Source of the DNA: Congeria kusceri
Taxonomy: Eukaryota; Mollusca; Bivalvia; Myida; Dreissenidae
Assembly (NCBI GenBank): GCA_027627225.1
Contig: CM051036.1
Location: 36,292,426-36,356,425, forward strand
DNA: 64,000 nt
Direction of reading: 5' to 3'
Below are positions 36,286 through 48,147 of the stretch, piece by piece. A program made the translations under genes and the position numbers. The notes under the pieces were generated by a model. That model saw only the letters and a program-made list of their open reading frames with translations, searched no databases and was not told where the DNA came from. Within the stretch, counting starts at the first letter, position 1; each line of letters starts with the position of its first letter.

Positions 36286-38528
36286 GGCCCTGTTGCGATC
36301 TTGATGGCAGCGTCTGTGATTTTATCATAGATGCGAAACATTTTATTGCACCTTATCTTGTGGTAATTTTTAACTACATTTTTAATAATGGCAGTTATCC
36401 AGATGCTTGGTCCAAGGGTGTAATTGTACCTATTCATAAAAAGGGAGATACCAAAGATCCCTCTAATTATAGGGGCATCACTTTGATCAATATTTTAGCA
36501 AATTTATTTTCCTTAGTGCTTAGAAACCGCATAAACAGATGGTGAGAAAATAACAATAAATTTAACGATTCTTAATTTGGGTTCCGATATAAGCATAGTA
36601 CAACTGATTGTATTTTCATTTGCATTTGATCATCCAGAAAGTTATAGCGTCTAATAACAAATTACAACTGATTGTATTTTCATTTTGCATTTGATCATCC
36701 AGAAAGTTCTAGCGTCTAATAACAAACTACAACTGATTGTATTTTCATTTTGCATTTGATCATCCAGAAAGTTCTAGCGTCTAATAACAAATTACAACTG
36801 ATTGTATTTTCATTTTGCATTTGATCATCCAGAAAGTTCTAGCGTCTAATAACAAATTACAACTGATTGTATTTTCATTTTGCATTTGATCATCCAGAAA
36901 GTTCTAGCGTTTAATAACAAATTACAACTGATTGTATTTTCATTTTGCATTTGATCATCCAGAAAGTTCTAGCGTCTAATAACAAATTACAACAGATTGT
37001 ATTTTCATTTTGCAATTGATCATCCAGAAAGTTCAAGCGTCTAATAACAAATTATTGTGTGCATTTATTGACTATGAAAAGGCTTTCGATATTGTAAATC
37101 ATGATGTTCTATGGGTGAAACTTATAAAATCGGGATTGAGTTGTAAAATTATCAATATGATAAAGTCTATTTATGCAAATATTAAATCTTTTGTCCGATT
37201 TTTTTCTGACATGTGTTATTCAGAATTATTTGACATATCACTGGGGTTGAACTTAACAGCATATCAATAATCGACATCATGTGGTTTAAAAATTAATGTT
37301 TACAAAACTAAGATTTGTATATTTGAAAAACGTAGGAGTCGCCATACTTACCAGTGGCTTATAAATGAGCAACCTATCGAAATTGTTGACAGCTTTTCCT
37401 ACTTGGGTATTAAGTTTTATTACACTGGAAATATGCGATATGCCGTGAAAGCTCTGTCTGATCAAGCCCTTAAAGGATACCATAGTCTTCTTTGCCTATT
37501 TAATATTGTCAAAATGGATATTAAGACTAAATAACACTTATTCGATTGTATGATTTTACCTATTCTTTTATACGGTTCAGAAATATGGGGAATATATAAC
37601 TTTAAAGAAATTGATGTTTTACATTATAAATTTCTTAAAATTATTCTTGGTGTAAAACAATCAACCCCAAATATGGCCGTGTTATGAAAACTGGCAGATA
37701 TCCGTTATCGGTATTGTGTAAGGAAAGATCTCTGAAATATTAAATAAAATTAATGAATAATCAAGACTCTATTATGTATAGTACGTTTGCTACCCAACGA
37801 AACTTAAATACATTTTGCTGGTTTAAAGCATGTAAATCTTATCATGAAATTCTTGGACTTGGTGACGTATTTGATAATCTTAATGTTAACATCAATACTT
37901 TTGCTATTCTTAGACAACGGGTTCGTGACCAATTTCAACAAACATGGTTAGAATCCATTTTTAATATGCCTAAATTATTATATTATTGTAAATTTGAAAG
38001 TGAATTTGAATACGAACACTATTTAGATTATGTATCGCATGATTAATCTAGAATATCTCTAACAAGATTACGTCTGAGCTCACAAAGCTTACAAATTGAA
38101 ACGGGCAGGTATTCAAATACAGAAAGGACTAATAGAGTGTGTAGGTTGTGTTCAACAAACGTTGTTGAATCCGAATACCATTTTTTATTATGCTGCAATG
38201 TTTTTACAAACATAAGAAAAAGATATCTAGGTAATACTTCCTGGCCTTCTATAAATATGTTTATTTATTTCATGTCATCTAAGTCGAAACGAAAAATGAG
38301 ACATATTGCTAAGTACAGTTATAATGCAATACTGTTACGAAATGAATTGCTCTCTGTCTGAATGTATTAACTATATTTTGATATGCTCTGTATTGTATTG
38401 TATTGTATTGCATAACATTGTGTTTATATATGTATCCTTGTGTGTCTTGACCATAATGTTTATGTAATTTGTAAATGGCACAAGGAATTGCTTTTGCCGT
38501 TTTCGCCAATAAACGAACGAACGAACGT
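36286..38528 (+). pseudogene. Dead non-LTR retrotransposon (LINE), RT and C-terminal part
   Basis: Several frames spell parts of a LINE reverse transcriptase: W-S-K-G-V-I-V-P-I-H-K-K-G-D followed by N-Y-R-G-I-T (36410-36485), the motif A box F-I-D-Y-E-K-A-F-D (about 37064-37091), L-K-I-N-V-Y-K-T-K (37289-37315), a Y-L-G-I thumb word, and a C-terminal C-x2-C ... H-x4-C-C zinc motif (38140-38190). The 5' part with the endonuclease is absent. The catalytic Y-A-D-D region is deleted: the frame jumps from D-I-S-L-G-L (37245) to the K-T-K-I-C box within about 60 bp. There are many stops, and a tandem expansion sits inside RT. The 3' end has 'ccaataaacg' followed by an (ACGA)n tail. CR1/Jockey-like in style; clade not certain. 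Confidence 0.9.
36600..37052 (+). repeat. 65-bp tandem expansion inside the LINE RT region
   Basis: Seven units starting at 36600, 36664, 36729, 36794, 36859, 36924 and 36989, with the core 'acaactgattgtattttcat' and 'catccagaaagttctagcgt'. The unit encodes the RT segment between the G-F-R-Y-K-H-S-T-T-D word and motif A, so a single original segment was amplified after insertion. 65 bp is not a multiple of three, so the frame was destroyed. Confidence 0.96.
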
Positions 38529-38954
38529 TATTATATGTTCATTTGAAACGTTTTTTTCATGTGTTGTTTAACATAAATAGTTATCAGAGATAATGATATT
38601 TAGCTGATTATTAAAAACATAAAATAGTATTATAATATGATATTATCTTTATAAATATTCACACTTATAAATAAGTGGCATTGATAACCAATACGCAGAA
38701 TGTCTAAAGAATTGTAAAAACAAAGCAACAAGCTATTGAATTTCAACAACAACTAATATTTGTCAAACTGGAAGATTATTTCATTACTGTAAATACATTG
38801 GGTTGCAGTTGTAACACTCGCAAGGATTAAGTCGAAATGTTTCCTGATTGACAAATATTTCAATAATGCGTATGAAATGCAAGACAATTCAAAATTTCAA
38901 AATGACATTACTAGGCCAGGATGGTCTCGATTTAAATTAATTACCGGTCATAGG
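38529..38954. other. AT-rich DNA, no gene recognised
   Basis: Nothing supported. Confidence 0.4.
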
Positions 38955-39235
38955 CGGGTTAAGAGGGGGGGGGGGGGGGGGCGCGGAAGCGGCGTACGCT
39001 CCCTCTAAAACTGTTAAACTCACATTATATTAAAACACGTGCATAAAACATTGTCATTGGTGCGTTCTTCAATCAATTTATTGACATAATCAAACACATT
39101 CATCGGTATTTTTTTTATTGTTCTCTATCCCCAAATGTAAGAGGGACCAAAAGCTGTTGGAAGCTTTGTTCAGTTACTGAATAGTACCGCCCCATGTAAC
39201 TGAAAATCCTGCGTCTTCGCCTGCATGGAAATAAT
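38955..39235 (+). repeat. Poly-G tract and diverged third copy of a dispersed block
   Basis: A long G run (38969-38981) precedes 'gcggcgtacgctccctctaa', after which the order of words ('ttcttcaatcaatttatt', 'agttactgaat', 'cctgcgtcttcgcctg') matches 43081-43345 and 63260-63524 at clearly lower similarity. This is an older copy of one component of the duplicated block. Confidence 0.75.
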
Positions 39236-40075
39236 GTTTTTGCGATATAATATTTATTAGTTGACTGAAACAGACTGCTGTGCCAAAAAATGTATTTGAA
39301 CAATCATTAAATTTTGTTAATACAGGTGGATACCCATAGCAAACGTTGTTATGGTACGTTGCTATTGTAAACCATGCATACGTCTATACTTATTTTCTTC
39401 TCTCTATATATACTTAAGTAATTAATAACTATAAACTAGTTATGAGAATAATTAATAAAGAATCAAACATTTTCAATGACTATTAATCAAGTAATACTTT
39501 TTTCAGTTTAAAAAAAATTGCCTCCCTTGTATAGATATTTTAAACTTTGTTTAATTTTGGGTGAAATCTGTTTCGTTTGTACGTGTACATACAAATGCAA
39601 TTATCAAAAGATTTTTATTTTGAAACAAAGAAGAATTATGGAAACGTGTCATTATATGTGTAAATGTTAAATGAGTTCTTAAAAATAAACGGATTTATTC
39701 ACGACAAACTCTCTCTAAAATTCTATTTTCTTATAGAATGTAAATATTCCATGTAATTCCATGTATTCTCAACCAATGGATTTTGTTGGTTTTTCTCTTG
39801 TACATTCTGATGACTGTAAGTATAGACCAGTGCACATACTAATGTAGATTAGAATACCATTCTTTTTATTTAAAAACAAAACCATGTATTATGTTTAATA
39901 TAGCATTATTTTATATTATAACATGATACTTGCTAATTTTTCTATAGACAAATAACAACATTATCGGTGTTAACTACCCAATAAACAACGCAAAAAGAAG
40001 TCCCGATTCTGAGCGGAGCGTAGTAAAAAGTAGTTCCATTACAATTGCAAAAATATGTCAAATCATGTTAGAATC
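39236..40075. other. AT-rich DNA, no gene recognised
   Basis: Only 'taactacccaataaacaacg' near 39970, related to the inverted repeat that follows, stands out. Confidence 0.4.
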
Positions 40076-40218
40076 GAAATAATTTTCGCATTATCGTTGT
40101 TTATCGGCCAATAAACAACTCTTTGTCGTTTTGATGCGTCGTGCTTTAATTCCTACTCATCAGAACTCCAAATCGTTGCTTATTGGCCGATGAACAACGA
40201 TAAATCGAAAATTATTTC
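40076..40218. repeat. Strong inverted repeat, arms about 44 bp
   Basis: The left arm contains 'gaaataattttcgc' and 'gttgtttatcggccaataaa'; the right arm is its inverse ('ttattggccgatgaacaacg' and 'cgaaaattatttc') with only a few mismatches. The spacer is about 55 bp. It may be a short MITE or foldback element. Confidence 0.85.
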
Positions 40219-40830
40219 CTAAATGACATGTAGTGATCAAAGAATAGTATTAAATGTGTAATTCTAAATAATATTCTACAGAAGCTCCAATTAAAAATAA
40301 GAATCGCTTTATTATTAGCCAAGTGAACAAATATATACATTTCTTTACATTTAAACAAAATCTACACTGTATAACTCTAATTGCACTATTGTTTTGAATT
40401 TATCATATTTGTTTACTTCCAGCAATACATATGTTTTTCTATTCCGACTATAATTTCGTTGTTTGTTATATACTAAACACGACGTAACACCATGACAGAG
40501 TGTTCCGGGTATGTGCGATCTTTCAAATAAATTATTATAAAAATAAAAACACGAAAGTGACAAAATAACATAAAAGCAGACAGAAACACACGCATATGAC
40601 GATTTTAACATACACAAAGTAATGAACAAAAACGAGTGTCGACTTGCATAGTTTATACGTGTAGTGTAACCTAAAACATACGCCGAGTCAATGCATATAC
40701 ATGTGTTGGAGTTTCGGTTGTATAGCAGAAAACTATTTTGTGATTACATAATCAGCAAAATATGCGTTTTTATAGCAAGATTTGTTCTTCACATGTATTT
40801 GATTATCAATCGAAATATATGGAAATTATC

Positions 40831-40836
40831 TTTATT
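40831..40836 (-). terminator. Candidate polyadenylation signal for the membrane-protein gene
   Basis: AATAAA on the minus strand about 180 bp after the stop codon at 41015-41013. Position fits a short 3' untranslated region; no transcript evidence. Confidence 0.35.
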
Positions 40837-41012
40837 CGGTTATTTGTATGTATGCCAGTATGTCTGTAAGATCGTACATACGCTTTAATCTTTATGTAAC
40901 TGGTCATGTATCTTTAACGTGTGTGTGGTATTTCGAGGTTGGTGGGCGTTCCGTCAGTGAACGTGACGACCTACGGGATGTATTGATAACCCACGTGGGC
41001 AAGACCAAAGCC

Positions 41013-41401
41013 TTACTCGTCTTCAACAGTTCTTGATACAAAGGAAGGCCTAACGACAGCAGAACGCCGCCCGTCGTCGTCGTCGGCATCGAATGCAGGA
41101 TTGCTGAACGGACCGGCAATGGTACTGTCACGACGGAGCGCTGGCCTAGGTGCCGGATGTACGAAGCTATCCGAACGTGTTCCCAACGTCGGTGGTAATA
41201 GCGGCAGTCCCGGCGACGTCAGATTGGGTGCGGTTTTAGAATTTGCGTCAAAAAATTTCTTCTCCCGGCGGTGAATAATCCACTTCCTGATGACACATAT
41301 GATTAAGACTAGACTGGGAACGCCGACGAGAATGGTCGGAGCTAAACCGTGAATCCTTCGTGAAGAATTAAGTTGTTGGAGAGTGTAGTGGCCGGTGTTG
41401 T
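41013..41401 (-). CDS. Terminal exon of a single-pass membrane protein
   Basis: The minus-strand frame from about 41400 to TAA at 41015-41013 has a short outer segment, a hydrophobic span (A-P-T-I-L-V-G-V-P-S-L-V-L-I-I-C-V-I), a basic stop-transfer stretch (R-K-W-I-I-H-R-R-E-K-K), then a tail of about 80 residues. The tail has a proline-rich patch (P-G-L-P-L-L-P-P), a PKA-like R-R-D-S, an N-P-A-F word and a D-D-D-D cluster. Codon use is balanced and unlike the flanks. An acceptor (ggctctacag) at 41402 opens this frame. A second acceptor (ttttgcag, 41464) opens a Thr/Ser-rich stalk-like frame with TV/TT repeats that is one base out of phase and meets a stop at 41345-41343. So either the nearer acceptor is used or a frameshift has occurred. 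Earlier exons were not found. Receptor identity unknown. Confidence 0.72.
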
Positions 41402-41696
41402 CTGTAGAGCCGATGTTGTGTTAACCGTTGTTGTCACCGTTGTTGCTGTGTAGGATACAACACCTGCAAAATTCAACCAAATGACTGCATGGAATATATA
41501 TAGATTACTCCATACAGTAAGTATTTTATTATATATATAGTTATTGCAACCTGAACGTTGTATTTCTAGAGGGGTGAATATAACTCATGAAAATAGTATA
41601 AACCCTTTATAAAGTTGAAAGTACAGTTAGAACTGATCAATTCTTACATCCTTCATTTTAGAGCAGTACTAGTAAGACTATAGGTAAAAAAAAAGG

Positions 41697-41914
41697 GTGT
41701 TTCGGGTAACGGTCTCAAAAAAGTTAGGTAGGGTCGGGATTGAGTTATTTTTTTTATTTTTTATTTTAAGGACACATTTCGGTCTAAAACAATGAAAATT
41801 ATATAAAATCTGACGGATACGGTTCACGGATTGTTTAAACAATCGTCGCTAAAAACTTACCACTTACCAGGGTCGGGAGGTTTTTGCTAGGTAGGGCCGG
41901 GTTGCCCGAAACAC
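41697..41914. mobile_element. MITE 'GTGTTTCGGG' (218 bp)
   Basis: The left end 'gtgtttcgggtaac' and the inverted right end 'gttgcccgaaacac' are terminal repeats of 14 bp. Inside, 'aggtagggtcggg' near the left and 'aggtagggccggg' near the right are in direct orientation. No open frame; target duplication not resolved. Confidence 0.75.
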
Positions 41915-42440
41915 AGTAATTTTGTTGTAGGCCTCATATGTGACTTGCAGCAAAAGTAGCTCAAATCAAAGAAACGTTTTTTTTATATCAATATTAGTCA
42001 AACTAACCTAACCTAATAGGAATATCTTTAGTTTCAAATATCAAATGTCACTTTGTCAGTGTAAAGACAAAGTAAAGAAAGCAAACGATGAACTCTTAAA
42101 CACTTACTGTTCACTAAATTAAGGAACAAAATATCCAACATATATATGTGTCTCTACATTTTAGATCCCTTTCTACAATTACCATCCAAAGAGGCTATAA
42201 TGTTATTGAAAATGTATCTTAATGGATTTTGGTATTAAAGTCTTAAGTAAATATATAACATACACATTGTTTAAAACTTGTCCAATGTTGTTTGTTAAGG
42301 TAATTGTATAGGTATATACATGTACATGTACACCGAACATGGTCATTTTCTTACCGATTGAGTCTCAAACTTTAACAGTTACGTCTTAAACATTATTTCA
42401 GTTTATGTGCCGAATTAATTTTATATTTGCTTTCATTCAT
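41915..42440. other. AT-rich DNA, no gene recognised
   Basis: Nothing supported. Confidence 0.4.
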
Positions 42441-43862
42441 AACTCTTATTGATACAGAAAAAAGGTCAGCACAATGTTAAAATACATGATGATGATGATG
42501 ATGATGATGACGATGACGATGATGACGGTGATGGTGATGATGAAAATGATGCATACGATGATGATGATTATGATAATGATGATGATGATGATGATGACGA
42601 TGATGTGATGAACAGTATTAATACAATGATGAGGAGGACTGGATGAGGATGACTGTGATGACTGTGATGATGATGATGATAATGATAATGATGACGATGA
42701 TGATGATTATTATTATGATGATGATGGTGATTATGACTGTGAATAAGTCTTAAGTTTTGTGGATATGATTAAGGGTCTTTCTTGAAAATACGCCAATTTT
42801 GCCAATACACGAGTGCGCCAACTCTTATCTCCCATATGAGATGAGGTCTCATTCTTAGCGTCCACGGGCGACCAGGCGTCTTTTAGTCAGTGCCCGGTGT
42901 GTAACACCTAGTACTAGTATACTGCACCAACGTCTTGTACATGCGAAAGACGATTAAGTGCGTTGGGGAATATACCGGTCGCAGGCCTTAAACCTGCGAC
43001 TCAGGGTTATTAAACCAGCATATTCACACTTGGCCACGGAACCGCCACGCTTTTGTCAAAATGTTTACTGCAGTTTATAAGCGGCGTACGCCCCCCTCTA
43101 AAATTGTCCAAACATTTGGTTTTTAAACCTCACAATATCATTCTAAAAATATATGCATTTTGATGCCAATGACGTGTTGTTCAATCAATTTATTATATTA
43201 ATCAAACCTATTATTTGGTATTTTCATCAAATTGTTCCTGTTTTGATACCTATTCCAACGTAAGAAAAATCAAACACTGTTTGTTGGTAGCGTTTTTCAG
43301 TTACTGAATTTTCGCCCCTCTAACTCAGATCCTGGATCGGCGCCTGAGTATCTTCTGTACCCTACTTCTGAGTCAAACAAACATTTAACCAAAACACATG
43401 GATGATGTACTAGTATGCTATTTTGAAATATATAAATCATGGGTTTATATTTATTTAAACTATTGAAAGTATACCGCAGGATCAAATTGATGCAAGCGTA
43501 ATAAATCTTATTACAGAACTAAATTCTTAATCGTAGTGATCTCCCTTTGTGCATAATGTGACAAGGTCTAATCTTGGGTGAGAAATTATCATGTGTACTA
43601 TTGTATTTTTGTAATAATAATAATTTATAACGTAGTGGATATATTTTATTTGACTGCAGCATTGTGCCGTCTAATATATTAAATATGCTTCAGCTTGGCA
43701 TCTTTATTCAGACATTTGGATGAATAGAAACTAACAAGAGGGCCATAATGGCCCAAAGCGCTCACCCGAGTACTGATAACGACAGAGACCAGCTCTGATA
43801 TCGTAATGTTATCACCTACAAAATGACCCACATCAGACAGATATCTTACTGAAGTTAACATG
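42441..43862 (+). repeat. Direct segmental duplication, copy 1
   Basis: From 'actcttattgatacagaa' to 'cacctacaaaatgacccaca' this stretch matches 62454-64000 with only scattered differences. It holds a (GAT)n tract, a minus-strand tRNA-like SINE (about 42830-43050, 'ggttccgtggccaag' head), the 'gcggcgtacgccccc' component and the start of an 'acaagagggccataatggcc' module at 43735. Copy 2 has about 175 extra bases near its left edge. Confidence 0.93.
42487..42740 (+). repeat. (GAT)n microsatellite in copy 1
   Basis: Interrupted GAT/GAC runs. The Asp-rich frame at 42449-42646 is a by-product. Confidence 0.95.
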
Positions 43863-44370
43863 GCAATCGACGGGCGCTAAACACTATACAGATGCCTGTC
43901 CGGCGTACTTCTGTTATTTACCAGGCAATTTACAGGTGCGCTGCAGATGCGTTTACGGTCGAAACTGTTGGGACCACGACGAACAACAAGCAGTCGGTGA
44001 TCATAGGTCCATCGGTTTATCATGCCTAATCACATTTACATTACACGAAGGTTCATCCAATCTCTGCAATCACATGAGGTTCAAAAATCCAGCTGAATTC
44101 CATATACGGTGCTTTGTTATTATTTTTACAGAACAATAATGTAAGCAGTTGTAATTGGCAGCTATCAAGACACCTGTCAGCGTTAAGGACTAGGATAAGG
44201 ACTAGTCAATCAAGCAGACCATTGTACAGGATGTATTTGCATTTTTATTGTGTTGCAGGTCTGATAAATGATGTTTAGCTTACTAGTTAACAGCTAGAAT
44301 ACATGTACTAAAACCAATTAACCGGTTTCTGAAATACTATTTGTTGCAATCCCTTGTGAAAAGTGAAGTC
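43735..44370 (+). repeat. 'acaagagggccataatggccc' module and flank
   Basis: It opens with the palindromic 'gggccataatggccc' followed by 'gctcacccgag', a module that recurs at 44855, 45060, 59430 and 63900. A plus-strand stretch at 43936-44026, after the acceptor 'gcaatttacag', has an ordered Thr-rich frame ending in TAA, but no partner exon was found. Confidence 0.6.
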
Positions 44371-47060
44371 TTTATCCTGAACATAGTCCAGTTTTTGCTT
44401 AGTGTCACAAACAAGGGCCAATAACTCTGTTGTTTGTACCCCAACCCTGGGCAATTCGTTGGTTTAATATGAGATTGTATGGTCATACACAATATGTGCA
44501 AGTTTGATTAAGATTATATGACCAATGAAATTTCTGTGTTGCACCAAGTCCTTTTTTTTGCAAGTTTTCTTATAAAACGGGGAATTAGCTCTAGTGTTCC
44601 TGTTTCTATCTGGCCCATCATTGCACCCAGATGAGATCTTATGGTCATACACAAGCTACATGCAAGTTTAGTCAACAAGGAATGAAAAGTTAATTCTCTA
44701 AGGAGACTGAATGCCAATTGTTGACAAATTATGGATTTGTTTTACAAACAAGGGGCAATAACTCTTTCTGGCCCATATTGGACTTCGTCTGAGACCTTAC
44801 GGTCATACACAAACAGTGCAAGTTTGGTTTAAATTAGACAAAACAAGAGGGCCGTAAGGCCCTGGGTCGCTCATATAAGGCGCTTGGCTAGTTTTTCACA
44901 CCCGAACAAAATGTTCCGAGCAAGTTTCATGTTGTTTGGGCAATCAATGTGGCCTCTACAGTGTTCACAAGCTTTTAATTCAATTTGCCCTAGTGCCCTT
45001 CTTTTGCTTTGTGACACCACATGACCCACTTTCGAACTCATCCAAGATAATATTGGAAACAAGAGGACCATGATGGCCCAAAGCGCTCACCTGAGAACTG
45101 GCACAGATGAAAACCATACTGTTGTGGTAAGTTTCGAAATTGAGGTATCTGAACAATACACATGTTTCTGCAAAGGGGGATAGGATCGGTTTGATTTAAA
45201 ACATAGGTTAGAGCAATGGGCTAACTAAATTTAGTACGAGTTATGTGCGGTGTTTTTGCTTATGGTTCTCAAATCATTTTTCTCAATATTCTTACCTGAC
45301 CATTTTTCATTAAGTTAGTGACAATTCTGGAAAATGCAGAAAAAGTAGATTTTGATGTCTTTTTCGCAGACACGTTTGGAGAACTAGTTGTAATGCCATT
45401 ATAGTGATGGCTGAGCTAAAATGTCAAGTTTTGCTTTTTCTTTGATAATTTTCTGTCCAATGATGATACATGATGTTAATGCAGGCTCTGAAGCCATCAA
45501 TGTTGCATGTACAAATAACTGCATGTAAGGTTGTGCAAGCCAATCATTGATAACTTGTTAATGTTTTTTTTCCAAACACCAGTGGCAATAACTCCGGTGT
45601 TTCTGGTCCAATCTTGCTTATATTCGACTTCACCTATAATCTCACGTTCATGGACAAACTGTGCACGACTGGTGAAGATTGAATGGAAAAAAATGAAGTC
45701 TCTATCCTGAATAATAACCATTTTTGTATATTTTTTTTCAAAAACAAAGGGCAATAAATTCGGTGTTTCTGGTCCGATTTTGCTTATATTCGACTTCACC
45801 GTGAATATTATGCTCATATACAAACTGCGCATGATTGGTGAAGATTGGATGAAATATTAATATTTGTATTATTTTACAAACAAAGGGAAATAACTCCGGT
45901 GTTTATGGCCCGATGTTGCTTATATTCAATTTGGCCTGCAATCTTATGGTCATAGACAAGATATGCAAGATTAATGAAGATTGGATTAAAAATGAAGTGT
46001 CTATTCTGAATAATGTCCATTTTTGCATATTTTTTCACAAACAAAGGGCAATAACTCCAGTGTTTCTGGACCGATCTTGCTAATATTTAATTTTAATTGT
46101 AATCTAATGGTCATAAACGAACTGTGCAAGAATGGTGAAGATTGAATGAAAAATGAAGTCTCTATCATGAATAAATTCAAATTTGGTATTGTTTTTGCAT
46201 AACAAAGGGCAATAACTCCGGTGTTTGAAACACGATCTGGCCCATTTTTGGCGTCTGCTGAGATCTGGTGGTCATACACAAACTGTAAGTTTGGTTAAGA
46301 TTGGATGAAAAATAAAGTCTGTATGTTGGAAAAGGCATTTTTGTAATTTTTGCATGAAAAAGGGGCAATAACTCTAATGTTACTGGTGTGATTTGGCCCA
46401 ATAACAATCCCGTCCGCAATTTTAAGGTGATACACAAACTGTGCAAGTTTGGTTAAGATCGGATAAAAAGTCTCTATCGTCAGAACGAAACAAATTGTTG
46501 ACGGGACATGGACGACGGACGACCAATAGCTCAATGAGCACTTCGTGCTCAGGTGAGCTAAAAATGTTCTCGGAAAATTTCATGAAGATTGGGCAATAAA
46601 TGCGTTAAAAGTGTGTTCACAAGGTAAATGTTGACGACGAACGACGGACAAAAGGCGATCACAAAAGATGTGCTCAGGTGAGCTAAAACGAAGTCTCTAT
46701 CCTCCGCATCGTCCATTCTTGGCATTTTTTCTCACAAACAAGGTGCAATAACTCTGGTGTTTGTACCCCAATCTAGGCCATTTGGATTGTTTTGAAAGAT
46801 TACAGTCATAAACATGTTGTGCAGTGTTTGGCCGAGATCAGATGAAAAAAAAAAAGAAGTCTGTATGTTGCACAAAGTCCATTTGCAGTTTTTCTCATGA
46901 AAAAGGGGTAATAACTCTTCCTGGCCCGATCTGGCTCATTATCGAACTTCGCCGAGATGTTATGGTCATACACAAACTGTGCAAGTTTGGTGAAGATTGA
47001 ATGAAAAGTGAAGTATCTAGAGCGTCCGCGAGCCCAATTGTTTACGCATACGGACGGCGG
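44371..47060 (+). repeat. Complex element with about 160-bp internal tandem units
   Basis: Roughly thirteen units each carrying 'aaagggcaataactccggtg', 'tggtcatacacaaactgtgc' and 'tgaagattgaatgaaaa'. The 'aataactc' anchors at 45588, 45752, 45889, 46051, 46211 and 46368 show a period near 160. The start and end modules 'gctcacctgag' and 'ctcaggtgagctaaaa' (46548, 46672) frame sub-blocks. Minus-strand frames through the region are artefacts. No transposase seen. Confidence 0.88.
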
Positions 47061-47871
47061 ACGCCGGAGAACAGTCCCCCTATACCAATACTCAACATGT
47101 AAGTCAAATAAATTGAAAAAATTGAACAATAATAATGTTGTTTCCATATGTTTATCTTTACGATAAATGTTAACTTGATGGTATTTGTTTTATATCCATG
47201 TTTATTCGCATGTGTTGGGACAATACCTGTAACTATTCTGCATATACAAATAACAAAAACGTTTACTGTAAAAGTATATTTAATAACAATATTAAAATCA
47301 TTATCGAGATAATCAATAACAATATTAAAATTATTATCAAAGAATATTTCAACAAAACGTTGGAAAGCATGACAACGGCACATTAAAATATACGTATCAA
47401 ATACTCGCAGCAATCTTTGATTTATAGTAATAATGAAGTATTTAAAATAAATTAAAATATAAATCAACCGCATCGCTGTCATACAAAACAGTATTCAAAC
47501 TGGCAAACTGCAAAACGTTCACCTATTACAGCCGGCTTAAACTGAAAGTTTTTTTTTTTTTAGTTGTCTGGGACTAAAACGAAAACACGTATTGATTCTT
47601 ATTAGTCGGTAAAAGTTAGTATTATTAAGATAGGGAGCAAATATAGTTATTATATTCTTAACCGCAATTAATGCCCACGATTTAAAATACACGATAACAC
47701 GCAATGTTTGGTACAGATACAGATAGTATACAACAATAAGCAACATGAATAAAATCGTTTATAAGTGCATGTGGTAGACTTGTGTCTTTGGCACACATCT
47801 AGAATCAGGAGTCAGCCTCGCAGCGAAGAAAAACAGTAATATAATTATAGACGTATTTAAGTTCAGTTAAC
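47061..47871. other. AT-rich DNA, no gene recognised
   Basis: Two short direct repeats ('ataacaatattaaaatcatt', near 47282 and 47311) and a T-run at 47551 are the only structure. Could be 3'-flanking DNA of the cyclophilin gene. Confidence 0.4.
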
Positions 47872-47907
47872 TTTATTAGAAATTGCTATTTCGGCTGTGT
47901 TTTTATT
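47872..47907 (-). terminator. Candidate polyadenylation signals of the cyclophilin gene
   Basis: Two AATAAA hexamers on the minus strand (47877-47872 and 47907-47902), about 240-275 bp after the stop at 48150-48148. Position is right for a short 3' untranslated region; no transcript evidence. Confidence 0.4.
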
Positions 47908-48147
47908 CATGGCCTTAACGTCAAGTGTCATCAAATGTGAGCATTACAAGGTTAATTACCTGATTTCACCGCTGATTTTGAACACGTTATTTTATATTTC
48001 ATTAATTTTACACATGGCAATTTGTGAACACGGAGTTACTACTCCTCGCCATGCACCATATAGACTGGCCATGCACACTGGGACCCGGCCTTCGAACGCA
48101 AAGACAAACACGATCATGGCACCAGACTACTTTCTTATTCGGGCTAT

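Noticed and set aside
40904..41131. 75-codon minus frame at 41131-40904
   Set aside because: Alternative frame over the membrane-protein exon, whose own frame has a clear membrane span, tail and stop.
41290..41310. 'cctgatga' word in the membrane-protein exon as another hammerhead
   Set aside because: No GAAA follows at the right spacing.
42449..42646. Aspartate-rich frame (and its twin at 62634-62828)
   Set aside because: A product of the (GAT)n microsatellite inside the duplicated block.
43936..44029. Plus-strand Thr-rich frame after an acceptor-like site
   Set aside because: Ordered in composition, but the opposite strand is also open and no partner exon is visible; kept only as a note.
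44464..47147. Series of minus-strand frames of 60-113 codons
   Set aside because: All derive from the 160-bp repeat units and share the same words; no domain or splice borders.
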